Below are positions 13,326 to 24,927 of a stretch of 64,000 nucleotides of DNA, in pieces; the first letter of the stretch is position 1; each line of letters begins with the position of its first letter. Made by a program: the position numbers and the translations under genes. This DNA comes from Carallia brachiata (lineage: Eukaryota; Streptophyta; Magnoliopsida; Malpighiales; Rhizophoraceae): assembly GCA_021464245.1 (NCBI GenBank), contig JADCRB010000065.1, positions 690,689 to 754,688 of the forward strand. Direction: 5' to 3'. The notes under the pieces are model-generated. The model was not told where the DNA came from. It did not search any database and saw nothing but the letters and a program-made list of their open reading frames with translations.

Positions 13326-14118
13326 GTCAGGTCTTTGATTTCGTACATATATATTGATATAAAAATAATACATATATAAAATATTTTTTTTGACAAATTA
13401 ATTATTTTTATAATTAATATTTATTATTTTTATAACAAAAATTAATGTATTAAATTTTTATATTATATTTTATTAATTTTATATAAGAATGATCAAATTT
13501 ATCATAATATAGATATCAAATTTAAATACTAATACGTGAATACTGAACTTTTTTAGGTAGAAAATGAAGAGAAATGGGAAAGGCGAAAAAATAATTATTT
13601 GAATAAAGAAAATGAAAAGTCTGTGGAATTGAAATCATTAAATTTATTATTCTAATACCAAGCAGTCTGACATTTTCTTTTTATGATTAAAATTATTTTA
13701 TTATTATTTTAAAATATCTTTGGTGAAGCGAGACAAATTTTTTTCGGACATAAAGTATGGCAAACTGGCCCACTTTCTTTGGAAGCAAAGTACACAGCGC
13801 AGACAGGCGCCAACCTCTTGCAGTCAGCTCCAAGGTTCCCACCTCATAATATTCTTTCTTTTTAACGTGCAACCATACAAGCAACGAGCAATCACCTCGC
13901 CGAGTAGAACTTTTTTTTTTTTTTAAATTAAAAAATTCGTTGAATTATATATTATATAATAAAAATATTTTTTTTTATAAATAATTTTTTTATTTTAAAA
14001 TTTGAATTTAAAATTATTAAAATAAAAATTTTAAACTTTAATCATTACGTTGAATAAAATAATAAGAAGCAGAAGGATTAGGAAGAAATGTCAATGATGA
14101 AAAAAAAAAAAAAAAAAA
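13326..14118. other. AT-rich intergenic DNA
   Basis: Low-complexity AT-rich DNA with several poly-A/T runs, ending in a poly-A tract at about 14100-14118. No gene or clear element is seen. Confidence 0.4.
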
Positions 14119-14318
14119 CAACCAGGCTTAGCCTGGTTGGCAACGGGGGCATGCTTAAGCATGCCCCTTTGGGCAGGTGGGGGGTTCGATCCCCACCTGC
14201 CCCCTTGGTCCATTGGTGGCTTTAAAGGGCATTTGTCCATCTCTCCTCTTCTCTAACATCCTAACTTACTACCCACTAATCGTTATAATGGTAAAAAAAA
14301 AAAAAAAAAAAAAAAAAA
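14119..14318 (+). mobile_element. tRNA-derived SINE with A/B boxes, three perfect hairpins and poly-A tail
   Basis: The head carries an A-box-like TTAGCCTGGTTGG (14128-14140) and a B-box GGTTCGATCCC (14183-14193), spaced as in a tRNA gene, so it could be transcribed by RNA polymerase III. The body ends in a poly-A tail at about 14294-14318. Three back-to-back palindromes cover 14120-14202: 8-bp arms around TTA (14120-14138), a fully symmetric 22-bp palindrome (14146-14167), and 12-bp perfect arms GGGCAGGTGGGG/CCCCACCTGCCC around the B box. A functional tRNA is unlikely because the arms do not form a normal cloverleaf and no acceptor stem is seen. The SINE identity is inferred from promoter boxes plus tail; target duplications are hidden by flanking poly-A. 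Confidence 0.6.
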
Positions 14319-15719
14319 GACCGAGTAGTAGGAGAACCAGAAAAGAGATTAATTTTTAATTTTGTTGAGCATGCTTTGCTTTTCCGTAGGAAACTTCCGT
14401 CTTTCCCACTACGTTTCTCCTTCTGACTGGGTACGCTTGTTTACTGGGCATTGGCCGGCTTCCTCTTCCATGTACGCTTGTTTTTGGTACATTAATTAAT
14501 TATGTTAAAATGTAAAGACATGACATAACTTTTAAAAATTTTTAACTTTATTAACTTAAAAAAAAAAATTTATGAATTTGATATGGCATTACTATTTAAT
14601 ATAACTTATCAAAGTTTCGTTGTATGATAACGCTTAAATTAATATTAGAGTCGTCTTTAAAGATAAAAGTTTTGAGTTTGGATCTTAAATAAATTTAATT
14701 AACCAAAAAAAGATTTTTTTATACAGGACAAATACATGTGATTTGTATCATTATAACTGTTGATTGGAGTCTTTATCTTAAGTGACAATTTACATCAAAT
14801 AATTACAACTGTGTGAAAAATAACAACAATAACGATTATAATAAGATGTTATATGTATATGTTCAAGCATAATGTAAGATTTTCCATTACATTATGCCGC
14901 CGCAAGGGTTTGCATTGTTGTCGTGTGTTATTCAATGAAATTGCACTTCAGTATTTTATTAGATATGGACGTGTTACTGTATAAAAAAACATTACTTAAC
15001 ATAGTATTCATCTAATAAATTGTCTTTTCTGTTTGTATTCCTTTCTTTGCATTTTTTAGTTTTAGTCTGAACGACTAAAATAGTAATTTTTTGTGGGATT
15101 ACACAAATAGAGACTTAGTAAGTTTAATGCTATTAAATACCAAGAAAAAAAGACATTAAAAAACGGCATTTGTTCTTGCTTGCGAAATATGAACACATTG
15201 GTTGTGGTCTGACCTTATAAAGGAAAGTCACTGCAACACATATCATATAATATAGCTTTTTTATTTATTTATTAAAAGACTCATCAAACTATAAGTTAAA
15301 TAATAGACATAATTTATAAATCTCATACCATTTTGTTTTATAATTAGATGTTAAAATTTTTAAAATATAAGTCTTAATTCTAATAACGAGTGCAACTAAC
15401 GATAGAAAACTTTTATTAATGCTTTTACCTCTCTCCGAAAAACCCAATGACCATGGATTAATGTAGGTAGAAGTAAACAAAAAAGGAAAATGTCGGTAGA
15501 GCCTAATAGCTCAACGTAAACTTGCTGCTCTTCTTATTGGAAAAGAATTTCAAACTTATTAATAACATGGTCAAATTTGGAAGAAATTTATTTTAAACCC
15601 AATAATACTCTGATAGTTGGTCTTCCTTATAATGAAGGTTGAACGATAATATCAACGATTTAAAAATCAGTTTCAACTCATAAATCGGACGATCGACATA
15701 CTAGTAATAGATTTTTTAT
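14319..15719. other. AT-rich intergenic DNA without recognised genes
   Basis: AT-rich spacer with homopolymer runs. No coding region or RNA gene was recognised. Confidence 0.4.
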
Positions 15720-16086
15720 TTTTTATTTTTTGTTTGGTGAAAAGGGTGGCAAAGCCTTACATAGTGTGAGTTATACTTATATCTAGAGGAATCATACTCG
15801 GCCAATGGACTCCTACCAAGTCCTGTTCTAACAAAGGAGCAGCATGCCTTGGGGGTCTAGAGAGAGTAACAAACTCCGTGCCACCAAGCTACTGTTGAGA
15901 GAGGGCTTCCCGTGCTAGACTGTCCGCTACTTTGTTGCCCTCGCGATAGACATGGGACAACCGGACTTCCCACTGTTTCGACATGGGATAAGCTGCTGTT
16001 GATGGATTTTTTTTTATTCTTTTTGTTCTGTCAAAAAAAAAAAAACAAGTAAACTTGCTGTTATTGGGCTTGCTTCTCAGGCCCAA
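15720..16086 (-). pseudogene. LINE-type RNase H domain remnant (3' end of a non-LTR element)
   Basis: On the minus strand the peptide WEVRLSHVYREGNKVADSLA matches the C-terminal part of the RNase H-like domain found at the end of plant LINE polyproteins, where a REGNxxAD motif carries a catalytic Asp. A stop at 15889-15891 is followed in the same frame by GGTEFVTLSRPPRHAAPLL and DLVGVHWPSM, resembling the variable tail of such proteins. Only a short 3' fragment survives, so it is a dead copy. An orphan host gene of the RNase H-like family is the alternative, but the truncation favours a LINE relic. Confidence 0.6.
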
Positions 16087-17149
16087 TGAGCCACGACTAG
16101 AACAGCGACGTCCAGGCCCAACGGAAAAAGCTCACAGGCCACCGCGCGCCACCGAGATGCTCGTGCGATTCGATGCTACGGCTACTTGACCTTTTTCCTT
16201 TTAGTTGGCCCTAATATTGTTGCATTAAATTCCTACACAATGAGATTCTTGTTCCATTTAGAATTAGCGGGGAATTTTTTTTAAGAGAAAGAATTATAGT
16301 ATAATTAAATATATTTAAAATAATATTAAGTAATAGTTAAGGTCTAGTTTAAAAAACTAAAAAAAATATATCTTGCTAAAATGGCAATTCGAGGTTGGGA
16401 CTTTTGTCCTAACTCATATAATAGCTCTCTTATTTTTTATTTGAGCACTATTACGTAAGTATAGTTTAAAAAGATACACTTAAATATACAGTAAATTCGA
16501 TAATATTTAATAATTTATTTATTATGTTATTCTTATAAATTTTATCGTCGAATAACTCTTATCATTTATTTTTACTTTAATCTCTCTTAACCTACACCCA
16601 TCAAGCATTTTCCTTTTTATTTTAAGAAAAAGTAAATTCTAACGTGAAATTGAATGCCCTCACAATGGAAATTTAGTGGTCCATTGTTTTTGTGCGCACC
16701 CAGAAAAGACGATCTACGGGATTATTTAAATATAAGAAAATTTATATAAGCATCTAATAACAGAAATAAAATTAATAAGTGAAATCTAAATTGTTAAAAT
16801 ATAAAAATAAAAAATAGATAAATAGTTAAATCAATTATATATATGTTTTATGCTTCACAAATTACATATTTAAGTAGTTGTATTCTTTAAAAATTCACGA
16901 ACCAAAACATTGTGTGCTCTAACGATAATGCCTCATTCGTTGTCATCTTAAAAGTTACCAAATAATAGATTGAGTGACAATTCAGTCCGGCACGAGCACT
17001 TGGCCTTTAAAACATTTGAACTGGATTAGCAACCTCTACAAACCATAAACTTTTATCGTACTCTGACTCTTTCTTGAATGAAGCCAACTATCCCTTTCGG
17101 TCAAAAATTTTTTTTTTTTCTTTTTCAAGATATTTAGTAGATTTAAATG
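16087..17149. other. AT-rich intergenic DNA
   Basis: AT-rich spacer; nothing recognised beyond homopolymer runs. Confidence 0.4.
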
Positions 17150-17208
17150 TATATCCACACACCACAATTATAAATTTTTTTTTTTTATGATTGTGATGTG
17201 TGGATATA
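17150..17208. repeat. Snap-back inverted repeat, 24-bp arms around a poly-T loop
   Basis: The left arm 17150-17173 and the right arm 17185-17208 are reverse complements apart from two mismatches (core TATATCCACACA.CACAAT.ATAA), with an 11-nt loop made almost only of T. It could be a minimal foldback MITE or a solo hairpin from a larger element. Confidence 0.75.
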
Positions 17209-18085
17209 TATATAGATAATTAGAGTAAAAGTAGGAACATTTTTTTATCAGTGGACAGAGAATTCGAAGTCAAAAGTTTACGTGCAAATCTTAAATTTAA
17301 TAAAGTAGTCATAAAATTTTAGTTTTTAACCTGTGCAGTCTTTCAAAAGAGTCAAATTTAAAATGAATTTTATTATATAATTTTATTTTATATAATAATA
17401 AAATAATTATACAGTTAATTTAATATTATTTAATAATTTACTTAATTTTTAAAAAATTTAAATTGATGTATATTATTTTGTTGATACTTTATTATTTTTA
17501 AAGGATTAATATAAAAAAATTATTGATTTTATATGGAGTAATAAATTTAATATTAATTTGAAAAAATAACAGTTTACTCTCATAAAATTTTTTGTAATAA
17601 ATTTAACTTACTGTAGTTTCTTATTAATAGAATCTGTTTGTTTTTATGACATTTTTATAAGAATCTATCTATTTTGATAATATGATAATCATATGTATTA
17701 GTGCTTACTGATACATATAATTATCACGTCATTAAGACAAATAAATTTTATTTAAAAAATATTATAATGTACTAAATTTATTAAAAAAATGAATAAACTA
17801 TAATGAACATCCATTGATCTGAATGACAAAAGACTCAATTCTTCTTAAGTAAGCTCTCAACTTCAAACGTTGTAAATGGAACATATGAAAGTTGTCCCCT
17901 TTATGGGTTTACTTGACTTGATTCCAATTAATCCGACCCAGTAGTTTTGGAATTGTTTGATGCTGGTAGTCAAAAAAAAAAAAAAAATTGAGTAATTGTA
18001 ATTTTTTAAAAATTTTGTTAAATTTGTTAATTTATTAAAGATTTTTTTTATATTAACCTTTTCTCTAAATGTTTTTCATTTAAGA
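17209..18085. other. AT-rich intergenic DNA
   Basis: AT-rich spacer; no gene or RNA recognised. Confidence 0.4.
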
Positions 18086-18087
18086 TT

Positions 18088-19016
18088 TTGAATGCGTTTG
18101 TTTCATGAGATATGATAGAATAGAATAGGTTAGTAGCCAACTATCTCACTTTAATTCATATTTGGTTGATTAATAAGAAGATAGATATATGATAGACTAG
18201 TGTGGTCTTACTATCTCATAAATATGAGATAGTACTATCTCTCTAATTCCTATGAGTTAGTCTATCTCATATCATGGATTAGTGTTAATAAATTATATAT
18301 TTACTAAAATATCCTCTTAATTAAAATAAATTTTAAATATTTTTTAAAAAATTAACATAAAGTTTAAAAAATTCATTTCTCTCTCATTTTCTCTCTCTTC
18401 CCTTCGCTCTCTCACTCCTCTCCTCCCTATTTCCTTTCTCTCTCCTCCCTCTTCTCTCTCTCAATCCTTGTCTCTCTCTCTTCCCTTTCTCTCTCCTCCC
18501 TCTCTCTTCCTTCCTCCCTTCCTTTCTCTCTCCTCACTCTCTCTCTCCCTCGTGCTCATTCTTTCTTTTTTATATAAATTTAAAAATTTATCTCTTAAAA
18601 TTTATTTAATTTTTCCTCAAAAAATTAAAAAAATATTAATCTTTTTTTATATTTAAATTTTATTTGTATAAATAAAATTAATACTTAATTTTTAAAAAAT
18701 ATTTTTTATATAAAATTAAAAAATTATAAATAATATAATGTATAATAACATGTAAAAAAAATAATTTCATTACTTAATTTTAGTTATTTTTAATAAAAAG
18801 ATTAAAATTAATAATAAATGTAAATTAATTATTTCTAAAAATAAAAAAGTAATTTTGATATATTATATTATTTTATTTCATATTATCTAAATATTAAATA
18901 TGATAATTATTATATATTATTTGATGATATTCAAATATAACATAAACTAATAATATAATATATTATATATTATATTAATCTATATTATTTTATATTATAT
19001 CAAACACTCCTTTTAT
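18088..19016. mobile_element. AT-rich non-autonomous DNA element, tentative, containing a long pyrimidine tract
   Basis: The left boundary GAATGCGTTTGTTTCATGAG and the right boundary, reverse complemented (GGAGTGTTTGATATAATATA), are similar, suggesting weak terminal inverted repeats like those of plant MITEs. Inside, 18371-18566 is nearly pure pyrimidine with TCTCTC and CTCCCT units, a purine-pyrimidine asymmetry that could form triplex DNA. There is no coding capacity. The boundaries are uncertain. Confidence 0.35.
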
Positions 19017-19923
19017 CTCCTAGCACGACGGCGCTGGACTTCAGTCTCAACTCTTAAGACAACAAGCCACAGGCGCGAAACACATGATTGGATGAGGAGA
19101 AGATTGGACAAGGAGCAGTTATGAAAAAAGCAAACGTTAAAAATAGAAAATTGAATAGAAACTGAATGAAAAAAAAAAAAAAAAATAGTATAATAATATT
19201 ATTTTATAATTAATAAAAAATAATTATTTAAAAAATTATGAGAAAGAAAATAAATAGTGAGTTGTGAGAAAAAAAGTATAAAATAATTATTTAGATTGAT
19301 AGAAAATAAAAAAAGATGAATAAAAAATTTTATTTTTTTTTCTGTTTTCTTGAAAAAATGACAAACATAACAGAAATTTTGTGTTTAAATAAAAGGAATT
19401 TAAATAGGAAGAAAAAAAATTATAAATTAAAAAATATTATTATTATTGTATTATTTTTATAATTTTTTTATTTATTTTTTAATCTAAATAATTAATTTAA
19501 TTTTTTTTACACAAATTATTATTTATTTTATTTTTTATAATTTTATAATTATTTTTTCTCATTACTTCCTCTCAACCATAATATTATTAATACTGTATTA
19601 TTATTTATTTATTTATTTTATCATTTTTTATCGATTAAAACACACTATTAATAAATACAAATACCTAATTAATCAAATAATATTTTTAAATATTTTTTAT
19701 TAATTTTTTAAAAATTGATAACAATTTAAATTACTACCTATTGATTACGCTCCTGCTCAAGAAATTTTTCCCATCTTCTTGTTTCCTAACCATTGGCGAT
19801 AAGGGGGAATCGGCAATCTTGAATTTCCAGGAGATCAGCAATAAGCCAATAGCAACTTGTAGAAAAGAGCAGCAGCCCCCAGGCCCGAGCCCCCAGAGAG
19901 TTGTGTTTTTCCAATGAAGTGAA
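19017..19923. other. AT-rich spacer and promoter region of the D-cysteine desulfhydrase gene
   Basis: AT-rich up to about 19740, then mixed-composition DNA that should hold the promoter and 5' UTR of the next gene. No specific element was identified. Confidence 0.4.
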
Positions 19924-22900
19924 ATGCTTTCGACCCGTTGCTTCCACACAGCCCATCATCTAATCAACAACAACTTGTACAACAACATTAACAACAACAA
20001 CAAAAAGCTTGTCCTTTTGAAATCCAAATCCAAACCCCACTTCACTGTGACATCTACTTCTATCTCTCGTTCTCTGTCTCACTCTCAGTCTCAGATTATG
20101 GACAACAACAACAACGACAACGACAACAGCAAAAAACAACAACTGGGTTCGGGATTTTGCCGGAAAGCCTACAGCCCTCCGTCGTGGGCCACCCATCTGA
20201 GTCCGATTCCATCCGGCGTCTTCTCTATGGCCCACCTTCCCACTCCTATCCACAAGTGGAACCTTCCCGGTTTGCCCGACGGCACCGAGGTTTGGCTCAA
20301 ACGCGATGACCTGTCCGGCATGCAATTGAGCGGCAACAAAGTGAGGAAGTTGGAGTTTCTGTTGGCGGACGCCGTGGCTCAGGGCGCTGACTGTGTTATT
20401 ACTATCGGTGGCATCCAAAGCAATCACTGCCGTGCCACCGCCGTCGCCGCTAAGTATCTCAATCTCCCGTGTCACCTCATCCTCCGCACCTCCAAGGTCT
20501 CATTTTCTTGTCTGCGTTTTCCTATTGTTGTCATTTTGATTTTCATTTCAGGGACCCAAAAAAAGGAAAAAAAAAGAGTATATTTTTTACTTTTTAATAT
20601 GTTGGTTGCAGGCTCTTGTGGACAAAGACCCGGGTTTGATGGGCAATCTGCTGGTAGAGCGTTTGGTTGGAGCTCATGTTCATCTTATTTCAAAGGAAGA
20701 ATATGCAACAATTGGCAGTGAGGTTTGTCATTGTGCCTTTTCAACCACAACTCTATTTTTTGTTCTGACTTTTTTTTTTAATGATTTTTTTTGGTGTTCT
20801 ACATAGATTATTGGTGATCTTTGATTAATATTGTTGCCTGTTTGTTATTATCCTTAGTTAGTTTGAAGCATTTATGCATTTTTACTTTATTGATGTGGAT
20901 TCGAGGCTTTTGCTTGTTTTTGTTGGGTTCATGTATGCGATCGACCAGAAGGTGTACAACTTGAAGTTAATTATGTCATATAGTATTCACCGTTGCTTAA
21001 AACGTTTGCCAAACTGTATGTTTAATTCCATGGTTGTGCCTGTACTCCCAAATTGGTTCATAATTTTTGCTACTTGTTTGAGATTGTTTTAAGTTTGTGA
21101 GTACGCCATGAGGGCCTCTCTATCTCATGTTGCTCAGCCAACCCTGCTATAATGCAATTGGCTCAGCTGCCAACGTCCCTAGTAGCTCTACGATATGCTT
21201 CATTGTTTCAGTGCCACGGCTATTTACCAGATGACAGCAGGGGGATATCCAGGGATTGTGAAAGGAACATATATAATTTATTCATCTATGATGATTCGAC
21301 AAAGAAAGCATCACTTGATCTGCCTTTTTTCTCTTTCACAAGTCTCTAAATTTAAGGGTCGTTCATATCTCTAATTTCCCTGCTCCCACCGGATCCCAGC
21401 ATAGCAATATTTTAAAATTACTAAACAATGTTGTCTGTTATGTTATACGGGTGAATTAGCTGACTGAAAGTGGGGAGTGAAACAGGGCATACTGCTATTC
21501 TCCTGGCTGCCTTTCTAATTTCAATGTAGAAGCTTAAACTAAGTCCCCTGGTTCTGATGTTTGGAAGCCAAAATGTGAGAGAATCTTTGTCTGTGTTGGA
21601 AATTGGAACTTTGCAATTGCAACCTTGTTGATGCCTTCTGGAATCCTTTTTAAGCTCCATCAAACTGATCTCTTAAACTGCGGTAGAGTTAGTCTCTAAC
21701 AACCTTGTTTAAAAGGCAATGCATCTACAATGGACCAGAGCTAATTCCCTATGGAAGCAGGGGAGCGTTCTGGACCTTTGACCTGCCCCACGCCTACATA
21801 ATAGTGGCTATGGACACCAAGAATACCACTTGAAGTTGTGATAGATCAATATCTTGGTATCTCACCGCTATATGCTGATCTCCATGCTTTGGCTGTTGGT
21901 GTGATATTTAAATTGGCTGCACCAATTAAGCTGGTTTCATGTTGCTTTTTTTTTTTTAAATGTATCATCTGTTTTTTAAATGCAACTATTTGATTGGTCT
22001 GTTGTTTGTTTTCTTTTCCTTTTTTTTTTCTCGTAAGAATTTCCAACCTCCTTTCTATTATCTTTGGTTTCAGACTCTTACTAGTATCTTAAAAGAAAGG
22101 TTGCTAAGAGAAGGGAGAAAGCCGTATGTTATTCCTGTTGGTGGATCAAATTCCCTGGGAACCTGGTGAGTTAGGTAACTAGTGTACATCTACTCTTCGA
22201 CATGTCATTTGATTTTTTTTTTCTTTTTTTTATTGTAAGAACTTGATACAATCTTAGGAACTTAAACAACTGATTCTGTATGATCTTCATGTTGGTCATT
22301 TTTAGCAAATTCAACCCATTTGATTAATGGGTATATCCACAGGGTACCAAAATGACACAACCGAAACCACATGACCCTATGTGGCTCCTATGAAACCACA
22401 TAGTATAAAAGTGGACTATCCCCTTCTTTTATGCTGTTCTTACCCAAACTACTTTCCAAAGTTTATTTTCTTCCCATTTCTTTTCTTTTTCCCTCTTTCT
22501 TTGGACGGTCATATGTTTAGCTTACATCCTTTGCATGATAAAGAAGGATTGGCAAGCAAGCAGTGGAAGCCTTGAAAACCTTCCTTCTCTAGTTGGGTTT
22601 TCCTAGTATGCATATCTAAATGTGATATGCTGATCTTCTGGATTTTGCTGACGCCTACTTCCATTTCATTTAACTTCTTTAGTCTCTGCTTCTAAATGTA
22701 CCCTGCATTAGTTGGTCTCTTTTTTGTTCATAGTCTTCTTGGTAGTTAGCCCTCAATTGGGCATGCTTCCGATTTTTCTTCCATGATTCCTTGCTACCAG
22801 GATAATATTGCAGTTACGTGTTTTCTCTTACTTCTTATTTTATCATTTGGTAGTTATAAGATTATAATTCTCGAAGTTCTCTGCTTGGAAAGTACTCTAA

Positions 22901-24927
22901 TGGCAGTATCTTGTGCTTGTCGCCAGTCAGTAATTTAGCCTTGCTTTTAACAATTCCATCAGGGGCTACATCGAAGCCGCCAGGGAAATCGAGCAGCAGG
23001 CTTGCCATAGTGGATTAAAATTTGATGATATAGTTGTAGCGTGTGGCAGGTTTGATCTTCTCCATCTGATTTCTGTAGATGATAGCATAATTTTTCTCCC
23101 GTGCTTTCTTTGGTGCATTGTCAGTTGATACATTCTTTCAGCATTTGAGTAGACTTTGACTAATAAATTATTAGCTGTTAACACTTGAACGGTAAGTGAT
23201 CTTTAGGCATCTATTACATTTAAAGTGATGTGTATCTTTTCATTGATTTTTAGTGGGGGCACAATTGCTGGTTTGTCTCTGGGGTCACATCTTGGCACAT
23301 TGAAGGCGAAGGTGTGCTTCTCTTTTGATTGGTTTGGTCCTGTGTCCTCCACCCATTGATTAATTCCACCTGTGTTTCCTTGTCTTGTAGGTTCATGCAT
23401 TTTCGGTTTGTGATGACCCTGATTACTTTTATGATTATGTTCAAGGCCTAATCGATGGACTCAATGCTGGTGTCAACTCCCGTGATATAGTAAACATTCA
23501 AAACGTTAGTTCTTCGTCATGTCAACTCCTCTTCATTTATTCCATGGTTTGAGCTGTAATATATCGTTAGATGTATTTGGACACTGATGGAGGGTGAAGA
23601 CCACATCTTTCATCTGTTTTGGCATCCTCCAAGGGTGGGAGTGGGAGCATCTATGTTCCAGCCTCAGTCCTCTTTGTCTTGTTCTTTCCTCTGTGTGTGT
23701 GTGCGCGAGAGAGAGAGAGAGAGAGATCTTAGTGTAGTAGTGTAGACATGTCCGCAAGTGATACAGATTGAGGTGCCGCAAGTGATACAGATTGAGGTGT
23801 GAGATTATGTTCAGTTTACTTTCTTTGATTCTTTAGCCTTTTCTTTTTTTTTAGCTTGTGACATCAGTATTTTTAGGAAACACTCTTTATGCAGATTTGG
23901 CTAGGGAAATTTGTATATTTCTATTTTCGCATCAGTTTTTTTTTTTTTTTTTTTTTTTGGTTCTTGTTTCATTTTGCAAAGCTACAGAAGTGAAAGTTCA
24001 GTTGCCCCTCAGTGGACACCCCCAGTTCTTCAAATAGGTTCTAATCTTGGGAAAAGAGATTTGGAGCATGGGGATGGAGAGAGCTACCCATTGTGTGGCT
24101 CATAGTCCAATAGGTCTTCAACTGGTTCCCTTCGCCCCCACACCCCCCCCCCCCCCCCCCCCAAAACAAAAAAAAAAAAACCAGGAAAGTTCAATTCTAT
24201 TCTGATATCATGAGATTGTCTATCAAACCAGCAGAAAATGGGGAAAAAAAAAAATTCAGCTATGACATGTTATGTTTCCACAAGATGTACACATGATAGT
24301 TCAGTTTGTGTAGTTTTCCTTCTCTTTAATTGTTTCTTCCTATAGGCCAAGGGATTGGGCTATGCAATTAATACTTCTGAGGAGCTCAAATTTGTGAAGG
24401 AAATTGCTACGGTGACGGGAGTTGTTCTTGATCCCGTATACAGGTATATCTCTCTTTTGTATGTTATTTGTTGCTCTCCGTCACTTGGCTATTTAATCAT
24501 TATGTATGTTAAGTGAAGGAAAACTACAGTTTGGGGAGAAATGGTACAAATTTGGATTTCAACCACTGAAAACCGGAGAAAAAGAGACCATCATCTAGAG
24601 AAACTTAGAATGAGCGAGGGATGTGGGCACCTAATAGAAAAAAATATTGATGGGCATTTGCCTTTTTCCCTCGCAAGTTCTCCTTAGATTTTACTAGTGC
24701 TTTGATTTTGCACATCTTACAGTGGGAAAGCTGCTTATGAAATGAAGAAAGACATGGCTCAGAATCCGACCAAATGGGAGGGGAGAAAAGTCCTCTTCAT
24801 ACACACGGGAGGGCTCCTAGGTTTGTACGACAAGGTAGACCAGTTGGCTCCATTGGTAGGAAATTGGAGTCGGATGGATGTCCATGAATCTGTTCCGAGG
24901 AAGGATGGTACAGGAAAGATGTTCTAG
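19924..24927 (+). CDS. DCD1: D-cysteine desulfhydrase, PLP enzyme of the ACC deaminase family, 8 exons, intact
   Basis: Exons: 19924-20496, 20612-20722, 22074-22165, 22963-23049, 23254-23311, 23391-23504, 24346-24443, 24723-24927. They sum to 1338 nt, a clean 445-aa frame with GT-AG junctions. The enzyme converts D-cysteine to pyruvate, H2S and ammonia using pyridoxal phosphate. The lysine in SGNKVRKLEFLLADA is the expected Schiff-base residue. IGGIQSNHCRATAVAAKYL and ACGSGGTIAGLSLGSHLG are the family's substrate and phosphate-binding blocks, and KVLFIHTGGLLGLYDK is the conserved C-terminus. The first 58 residues are basic and rich in Ser and Asn, fitting an organelle presequence. A second in-frame ATG at 20098 (Met59) precedes an Asn/Asp-rich stretch and could start a cytosolic form. 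Arabidopsis DCD1 is mitochondrial and about 400 aa. Bacterial ACC deaminases are homologous, but plant members act mainly on D-cysteine. Confidence 0.92.
23690..23727. repeat. Microsatellite (TG)n followed by (GA)n in an intron
   Basis: Simple repeat in intron 6 of the D-cysteine desulfhydrase gene: a TGTGTG stretch then about ten GA units. Confidence 0.9.
24143..24162. repeat. 20-base poly-C run followed by an A-rich tract
   Basis: An uninterrupted run of 20 C residues followed by AAAAC and then poly-A, inside intron 6 of the D-cysteine desulfhydrase gene. Long C homopolymers are rare in AT-rich plant DNA and are hard to sequence, so its exact length is doubtful. Confidence 0.85.

Noticed and set aside
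14128..14193. A tRNA gene suggested by A- and B-box motifs
   Set aside because: No acceptor stem or proper anticodon arm forms, and a poly-A tail follows, so it was called a tRNA-derived SINE.
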